Shown here: positions 5,642 to 8,911 of the stretch, one piece after another
How the letters are laid out: every line of letters starts with the position of its first letter
How positions within the stretch are numbered: position 1 is the stretch's first letter
Assembly (NCBI GenBank): GCA_045808425.1
Contig: JBJMFM010000077.1
Coordinates: 1 to 8,911, forward strand
Reading direction: 5' to 3'
Source of the DNA: JAFAQB01 sp045808425
Lineage (GTDB): Archaea; Thermoproteota; Nitrososphaeria; Nitrososphaerales; Nitrososphaeraceae
Length of the DNA: 8,911 nucleotides
Notes under the pieces: generated by a model
Databases searched by the model: none
What the model was told of the DNA's origin: nothing
The model's input: the letters and a program-made list of their open reading frames with translations, nothing else
Translations under genes and position numbers: made by a program

Positions 5642-5999
5642 AGCAATTAAAATGGCGGGAATGTTTCAGCCTGTTTGGTCTGAAATCAATATTGATTTTT
5701 CCGTTGTGGGCGTGAAAGTATTCTGAGAGGATATGTCTCCCATCTTTGCTGTTAGAGACATCCATTCTGACTGTAATATGTTGTACAGTTTGTTTTGTAT
5801 TTTCATCTATAAAAGCCAGTTTGATCATGACTTTTTGACTTGATATAATATTTGCTGGCTCGGCTTGAAGGCTTAACATTATTTTTCTGTTTCCTACACT
5901 TGCATCAGGTGGCATCATCATATGTTGCGCGAACACATCTATAAGAGGGAAAATAAATGACAAGAGTATTATAGACAGAAGCAGCTCTCTGAGAATCAT
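5640..5999 (-). CDS. Exported beta-sandwich protein, C-terminally truncated
   Basis: A 119-aa product from the ATG at 5999-5997, starting with a textbook signal peptide (MILRELLLSIILLSFIFPL..., ending VFAQ). The mature part begins HMMMPPDASVGNRKIMLSL and continues with strands (AEPANIISSQKVMIKLAFID, QHITVRMDVSNSKDGRHILS, EYFHAHNGKINIDFRP). This resembles exported thaumarchaeal proteins in which PP-A-S-x-G-x-R-K, FxDENT, Q-H-V/I-T-x-R-x-D and E-F/Y-F-H-x-H-x-G recur; these are usually considerably longer. Here the frame ends soon after FRP with an unrelated basic tail (NRLKHSRHFNC), so the C-terminal half is apparently missing. The frame stays open 57 codons further upstream to TTG 6170, but that stretch is not secretory and would bury the signal peptide. 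Function is unknown. Truncation is inferred from memory of the family, not from alignment. Confidence 0.6.
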   Translation of the reverse strand: MILRELLLSIILLSFIFPLIDVFAQHMMMPPDASVGNRKIMLSLQAEPANIISSQKVMIKLAFIDENTKQTVQHITVRMDVSNSKDGRHILSEYFHAHNGKINIDFRPNRLKHSRHFNC

Positions 6000-6336
6000 A
6001 TTATAAGTACTTGCATTGGCAGTACTACTAAGAATCCTACGTAACCAATTATAAAACACAGTGATATCTTCATCTTTTGTACATCTATTTCTTGATTCGA
6101 TTGACATGTGCAGTTGCATAGCGTGTTTTTTAGAAGGTCGATAGATAGATCGCGGCAATTCAAACAACAATACTTCTCTTTTCTGTCTTCTTACTCTTAC
6201 GAGTCAATTGCTGCCTCATATAGCGCGGTAGTTAAAGCCGAAATAATTTGAATTTCAATATAGTAATTTATTCAAAAGCTAATGTCAATGACTATAATGG
6301 ATATAGTTATTAGCAAGCAGCAGTTTTCCTTATGTG
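6000..6336. other. Gap between divergent genes
   Basis: This lies between the minus-strand exported protein and the plus-strand dodecin. On the minus strand 6000-6170 is an open extension of the exported protein that I do not think is translated. On the plus strand GATATAGTTA at 6299-6308 is a plausible TATA element about 33 bp ahead of the dodecin ATG. Nothing else is evident. Confidence 0.4.
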
Positions 6337-6549
6337 ATGACACATATTGCAAAAGTCATAGAGATAATTGGTAGTTCTGACAAGAGTTGGCAAGATGCAG
6401 CTCAGTCTGCCTTGAATGAAGCTACTAAGACGTTGCATGGGATAACAGGTGTAGAGGTTGGTGATATGACAGCAAAAGTAGATCCAAGTAGTGGAAATAT
6501 TACTGAATATCATACGACCGTGAAAATAGCATTCGGTGTAGAACACTAA
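6337..6549 (+). CDS. Dodecin-family protein lacking the flavin-stacking Trp
   Basis: A 70-aa protein with the full dodecin layout: strand 1 (HIAKVIEIIGSS), amphipathic helix (DKSWQDAAQSALNEATKTL), then strands GITGVEVGDMTAKVD and ITEYHTTVKIAFGVE. Dodecins assemble as hollow dodecamers that store or buffer flavins. Canonical members sandwich flavins with a Trp at the start of strand 2. In alignment by eye that position is Gly38 (HGITGVEV) here. This matches flavin-independent relatives such as the mycobacterial calcium dodecin. ATG 6337 was chosen over GTG 6334 because M-x-H-x-A-K-V-I-E-I is the usual family start. A TATA-like GATATAGTTA lies about 33 bp upstream. Family is firm; loss of flavin binding is inference. 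Confidence 0.92.
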   Translation: MTHIAKVIEIIGSSDKSWQDAAQSALNEATKTLHGITGVEVGDMTAKVDPSSGNITEYHTTVKIAFGVEH

Positions 6550-6550
6550 G

Positions 6551-6659
6551 TACTACCGTAAACTATGTTATTACTGTGGCTGTAACGATATTAGATGTGT
6601 AGCAAACCAAGAATGATATAATATGCTATAACTGTGGTTATGTTATTCTAGACTTTTAA
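6551..6659 (+). pseudogene. Frame-split zinc-ribbon remnant
   Basis: Just after the dodecin stop, frame 6551-6616 reads YYRKLCYYCGCNDIRCVANQ and stops. Moving one base forward near 6609, the text continues KNDIICYNCGYVILDF and stops at 6657-6659. Joined, this is a standard four-Cys zinc ribbon, CxxCGxND...IxCxxCGxVxxD, as in the N-terminus of TFB/TFIIB or in small ribbon proteins. No ATG, GTG or TTG precedes the first half after the upstream stop. It is either a decayed gene or a gene with a sequencing indel. Two matching CxxCG-type halves within 60 bp make coincidence unlikely. Confidence 0.5.
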
Positions 6660-6713
6660 TTATTTTTGATCTGCAATTTAGGACTATACAATACTGGCCA
6701 TTAATTCGAAGCA

Positions 6714-6730
6714 TCTATATCTATATCTAT
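6714..6730 (+). promoter_or_regulatory. Hexamer-repeat TATA region of the receiver gene
   Basis: Nearly three copies of TCTATA (17 bp) lie with the centre about 27 bp ahead of ATG 6749. It is a TATA element embedded in a short tandem repeat, and fits a leaderless transcript. Confidence 0.5.
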
Positions 6731-6748
6731 GAGATACATTGTACAACG

Positions 6749-7174
6749 ATGTCAGCTCCTACTACCGGTACTAACAGTGACGCGAGTACAGCACATCATT
6801 CTGACGATCCAAGGAAGATTTTGATCGTAGACGATGACTCAGATTTGACTTCGATGTTTAAGATGGTCTTAGAAATGAATGGATTTGAAGTTGACGTTTA
6901 TAATGATGCTTTGTTAGCATTATACGACTTGAAGCCCAACTCATATGGTATGGCATTATTAGATATTAGAATGCCAAAAATGAATGGATTTGAATTGTAC
7001 AAAAAAATGCAAGATATCGATAATAATATGAAAGTATGTTTTATTACGGCATTTGAAGATTACAATGATGAATTCAGACAATCCTTCCCTCAACTTGATG
7101 AGGCAAAATGTTTTGTCAGGAATCCAAAAGCGATAGAAGATCTAGTAAAACATATAGCAACAATTCTCGGATAG
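6749..7174 (+). CDS. Stand-alone receiver-domain response regulator
   Basis: A 141-aa cytoplasmic two-component protein consisting of an N-terminal Ser/Thr/Asp-rich tail (1-21) and one REC domain (22-141) with no output domain. Visible motifs are the acidic pocket Asp28-Asp29-Asp30 (ILIVDDDSD), the phospho-acceptor Asp72 in LLDIRMPKMNGFELYKKM, and Thr100 in CFITAFE. The invariant Lys of the KP motif is replaced: the sequence is FVRNPKAIEDL, with Asn125 before the Pro and Arg124 next to it. It would receive phosphate from a histidine kinase encoded elsewhere and act by protein contact, as CheY or Spo0F do. Nitrososphaeria encode many such single-domain regulators. It has its own promoter; flanking genes give no pathway. 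Whether phosphorylation still switches it is open. Confidence 0.92.
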   Translation: MSAPTTGTNSDASTAHHSDDPRKILIVDDDSDLTSMFKMVLEMNGFEVDVYNDALLALYDLKPNSYGMALLDIRMPKMNGFELYKKMQDIDNNMKVCFITAFEDYNDEFRQSFPQLDEAKCFVRNPKAIEDLVKHIATILG

Positions 7175-7498
7175 TTTGCCATAGTGACTTCTATGTCCTT
7201 ATCATTAGGAAAGGGGCTAGATAGATGATGATGTGCCATTTGTTATATGAAAAGATCCGAGGACATTTCTAACATTCAAAGTTGCATGAAGACTAATTAT
7301 GAGCAATAAAAATCTTGGATCCCTTTGTTTTTGATATGCCGCGACGCAGAAGAATAAAGAAGATGTAAAATGGGCAGGTCTATTATTTTTAATTTTAGTA
7401 TTATTTTTTCTAAGGAAGTGCTTGCTAGGCAGGTAAAAAATACCGATAATACTAACATCTTTTCCTTCATTATAGCATAGTAACATGAAAGGACGTTA
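7175..7498. other. 324-bp gap with possible membrane micro-ORF
   Basis: Between the convergent receiver gene and PPOX-type gene. It holds a frame-split membrane-peptide-like sequence (7336-7436, separate entry) and a 20-codon ORF from the ATG at about 7247. Minus-strand open frames here have no family features. There is no clear terminator hairpin. Confidence 0.4.
7336..7436 (+). pseudogene. Frame-split single-pass membrane microprotein
   Basis: ATG 7336 starts a very basic stretch (MPRRRRIKKM, stop at 7366-7368). The overlapping next frame continues KEDVKWAGLLFLILVLFF and then LRKCLLGR, stopping at 7434-7436. Together they look like a positive-inside N-terminus plus one membrane helix, a common microprotein design, broken by one frame change. 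The hydrophobic half alone has no start codon. A T-rich DNA stretch can give spurious hydrophobic reading, so support is weak. Confidence 0.3.
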
Positions 7499-8092
7499 TT
7501 ATTTATTCCAAGGTGAATATGCAAGGAAGTAAAAAGCAGGATGAATAGAGAGTCCCATTATCTTTTCTGGCTGAATCTTTATTATAATTCGTTTATGTTT
7601 TGGTTTTCTGTAGTAATATTTTCCGATACCGAGGTACTTCTTGGCAAGCCGTTTGAGGTGCTCGTCTGCTCCTTCTGTAGTCTGCTCAACGACTATCCCT
7701 TGTATTGATACCATATTGAACGGGTTGTTCTGTTCGACAATAGATATTGCTATCCTCTTATCATTACTTAAATGCTTATTTTTAGCTGAAGTCTCAAAAG
7801 TGTTAATCAAGATCAAATCCTCTACCATTTCTGCCCATACAGGAGTTATATGTGGTGAACCATCTTTTGACAAAGTTGCGACAAACGCCAGGTTTCTGAA
7901 TTGAAAAAGATGATGCAAGTCTTCTTTATTTAATTTTGTTGTACCAGCATGTATATCGTCTGACTCCGATGCTATTTTTTCATCGTATCCAGCAGACAAA
8001 GGCGAAGGAGGAGAGTCAGCTATTTCTACTGAAGTTGTTATTTTTCTCCTTGCAGTATCGATAGTATCATTATTAATATTATCTTTTTGCAT
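7499..8092 (-). CDS. PPOX-class, probably F420-binding, oxidoreductase
   Basis: A 197-aa cytoplasmic protein. Residues 1-52 are a low-complexity, probably disordered N-terminal extension (SPPSPLSAGYDEK). Residues 53-182 form the pyridoxamine 5'-phosphate oxidase-like split-barrel: NKEDLHHLFQFRNLAFVATLSKDGSPHITPVWAEMVED, then LILINTFETSAKNKHLSNDKRIAISIV, then VSIQGIVVEQTT and the KKYLG... helix region. ATLSKDG-PHITPVW, with a T-x-x-x-K-x-K-N/H-L-x-x-D-x-R motif, is the phosphate/cofactor-binding signature of the Rv1155-type F420/flavin family. Ammonia-oxidising archaea make F420, so F420-dependent reduction of an unknown substrate is likely. FMN is the alternative. The tail after 182 (HPAFYFLAYSPWNK) is aromatic. 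The ATG start is clear; a weak TTAATACA lies about 34 bp upstream. It converges with the receiver gene, with no operon partner. Confidence 0.88.
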   Translation of the reverse strand: MQKDNINNDTIDTARRKITTSVEIADSPPSPLSAGYDEKIASESDDIHAGTTKLNKEDLHHLFQFRNLAFVATLSKDGSPHITPVWAEMVEDLILINTFETSAKNKHLSNDKRIAISIVEQNNPFNMVSIQGIVVEQTTEGADEHLKRLAKKYLGIGKYYYRKPKHKRIIIKIQPEKIMGLSIHPAFYFLAYSPWNK

Positions 8093-8177
8093 GTTGCAGT
8101 GAATAAGAGATTGGGTAAGATGTATTAATCATTTTGTATCGCGTCACTAACCTTGTTGCTTCTGATAGGTAAAAAAT

Positions 8178-8312
8178 ATGGGATATCTGCTCCGATATAC
8201 TTCCATTCAAGGAATATGCGAGAGTTATGTAATGATAGATGAAACAGGTTTGGACCGTGCTTTGGTATTCTGCGAGAAAAGAATATATGAAATGCTCTGC
8301 AGCGTTTGGTAG
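8178..8312 (+). CDS. Possible 44-aa small protein
   Basis: ATG to TAG, 44 codons (GYLLRYTSIQGICESYVMI, then DETGLDRALVFCEKRIYEML). Composition is balanced, with three Cys and a helix-like second half, and the purine-rich plus strand favours this direction over the overlapping 64-codon minus ORF at 8125-8319. No promoter or ribosome site is evident and no family is recognised. It may be the surviving piece of a longer gene. Confidence 0.3.
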   Translation: MGYLLRYTSIQGICESYVMIDETGLDRALVFCEKRIYEMLCSVW

Positions 8313-8325
8313 ATTTCATTTTTGC

Positions 8326-8545
8326 TTAGGATGGTGGTTTAATAATAACCAAATTCTTAAAGCGATGTGAAAGCACGCTTTGCTTTTGACACTCTAAGCA
8401 TACCAAAGCGATTTTTGCTGTAGCCACATGCGCTTTATACAGCAGGCCTGCCTTTTGTAGAAAAATTTTCATGTCCAATGAGCTCTTCTATTTTTTCAAA
8501 TTGAAAAAATAGTCCGATGCCAGAGATTATGCCGACACCTTTTTG
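8326..8545 (-). pseudogene. Broken minus-strand coding relic
   Basis: Two overlapping minus frames look coding. The upstream one (8545 to 8435) reads GVGIISGIGLFFQFEKIEEL then IGHENFSTKGRPAV, with a stop before it and no start codon. The other (ATG at 8472-8470, ending 8326) reads MKIFLQKAGLLYKAHVATAK then IALVCLECQKQSVLSHRF and so on. A frame change near 8450-8470 would join them into one protein of about 80 residues. No family is recognised. The ATG-initiated 48-aa frame could also be a gene by itself. Confidence 0.3.
8488..8512. repeat. 25-bp palindrome, 12-bp perfect arms
   Basis: The arms are CTATTTTTTCAA and TTGAAAAAATAG around a single central A. There are no mismatches. It lies within the minus-strand relic, where it encodes LFFQFEKI. 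A one-base centre cannot form a good RNA hairpin loop, so a dimeric protein-binding site or cruciform is more natural than a terminator. Confidence 0.55.
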
Positions 8546-8911
8546 TCAAAGAATTCCGTGTTTTTGACGTAAATTCAAGTATTATTTTGGGTATTATTAT
8601 CTTACTTCCGAGAAAGAAAACACACTTTAAAAGAATAGGCATTGGTCAAGCCGCTATATGTCTGAATAAAAGAGAATATTAGATTGAATTGTATTCGAAA
8701 AAGTTTTCAGCTAATTTTTAAGGTTTAATATGAGACTTCTGTCGAACTGAAAGGTGCTAACATTTGTAAATACAAACAATCATTTGTTATACTTACACAT
8801 AATAAACTGAAAATAAATATTCACATCTAAAACATATAATAATGATAATTAGTAAAAACAATACTTCCATGTAAATACTTAGTTTCCATTTTGTTTCTAA
8901 CTGTAAATTGA

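Larger units (their letters stand above)
8093..8911. other. 819-bp AT-rich gap with relics and palindromes
   Basis: No firm gene was found. 8178-8312 (+) and 8125-8319 (-) are overlapping alternative small ORFs. 8326-8545 (-) holds broken protein-like text. 8488-8512 is a long palindrome. From 8560 to the window end I see only AT-rich sequence with frequent stops in all frames and one short inverted repeat, TTTGTA-AA-TACAAA, at 8763-8776. Confidence 0.45.

Noticed and set aside
6000..6170. N-terminal extension of the exported minus-strand protein to TTG 6170
   Set aside because: The added 57 residues are polar and basic and would place the signal peptide in the interior; the ATG at 5999-5997 begins a textbook signal peptide.
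7217..7524. Two minus-strand open frames (89 and 75 codons) between the receiver and PPOX genes
   Set aside because: They overlap each other, have no family features or promoters, and arise opposite T-rich hydrophobic plus-strand sequence.
8125..8319. 64-codon minus-strand ORF
   Set aside because: It overlaps the 44-codon plus ORF, whose purine-rich strand and balanced composition look more coding; neither is certain, so only the plus one is listed, at low confidence.
8763..8776. Inverted repeat TTTGTA-AA-TACAAA
   Set aside because: It has only six-base arms in very AT-rich sequence with no adjacent gene, so it could easily be chance; noted only in the gap description.
1..8911. tRNA, rRNA, CRISPR array, insertion sequence or integrase
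   Set aside because: I saw no T-loop-like GTTCGAATC context with acceptor pairing, no regularly spaced repeats, no transposase or recombinase motifs and no terminal inverted repeats flanking a gene.

Overview
The window reads as a low-GC chromosomal segment of an ammonia-oxidising thaumarchaeon (Nitrososphaeria), most like Candidatus Nitrosocosmicus. That assignment is inference. It rests on archaeal TATA boxes about 27 bp ahead of leaderless starts, on thaumarchaeal-type exported proteins (a cupredoxin and a PsbP-like protein, both with signal peptides ending in LAQ), on a lone receiver-domain response regulator and a dodecin, and on high AT content. No nitrification, ribosomal or core information-processing gene is present, so this is accessory sequence.

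Layout. 1-785 holds a decayed membrane-anchored coiled-coil gene followed by a start-less exported carboxypeptidase-regulatory-like domain. 926-1558 is a secreted type 1 copper protein behind a clear TATA box. 1559-2092 is mostly non-coding, with two orphan TATA boxes and a CxxC micro-ORF. 2093-2404 is a hypothetical helical protein and 2484-2648 a 54-aa Cys-rich zinc-binding-type protein. 2649-3111 is intergenic and carries a minus-strand nuclease-like relic. 3112-3948 encodes two exported proteins in tandem: a PsbP-like protein and a 57-aa secreted peptide. 3965-4976 holds a winged-helix-like protein, a one-finger C2H2 protein, a 30-codon micro-ORF and an HExxH metallopeptidase. 5338-5616 is a DUF3303-like small protein, convergent with an apparently truncated exported minus-strand protein (5640-5999). 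6337-6549 is a dodecin lacking the flavin-stacking Trp, followed by a frame-split zinc ribbon. 6749-7174 is a stand-alone receiver protein lacking the usual Lys. 7499-8092 (minus) is a PPOX/F420-type flavin-fold protein. 8093-8911 is an AT-rich gap with relics and a 25-bp palindrome.

The genes do not form one pathway. Coding density is only about 51% by my count of confident genes, and several stretches are protein-like but broken by frameshifts, so the region looks like slowly decaying accessory DNA. The best candidates for an undescribed unit are the wHTH, C2H2 and HExxH-protease cluster at 3965-4976, which resembles in its parts (not in demonstrated homology) the repressor-protease pairs of mobile elements, and the unusual number of very small zinc-finger-type ORFs.
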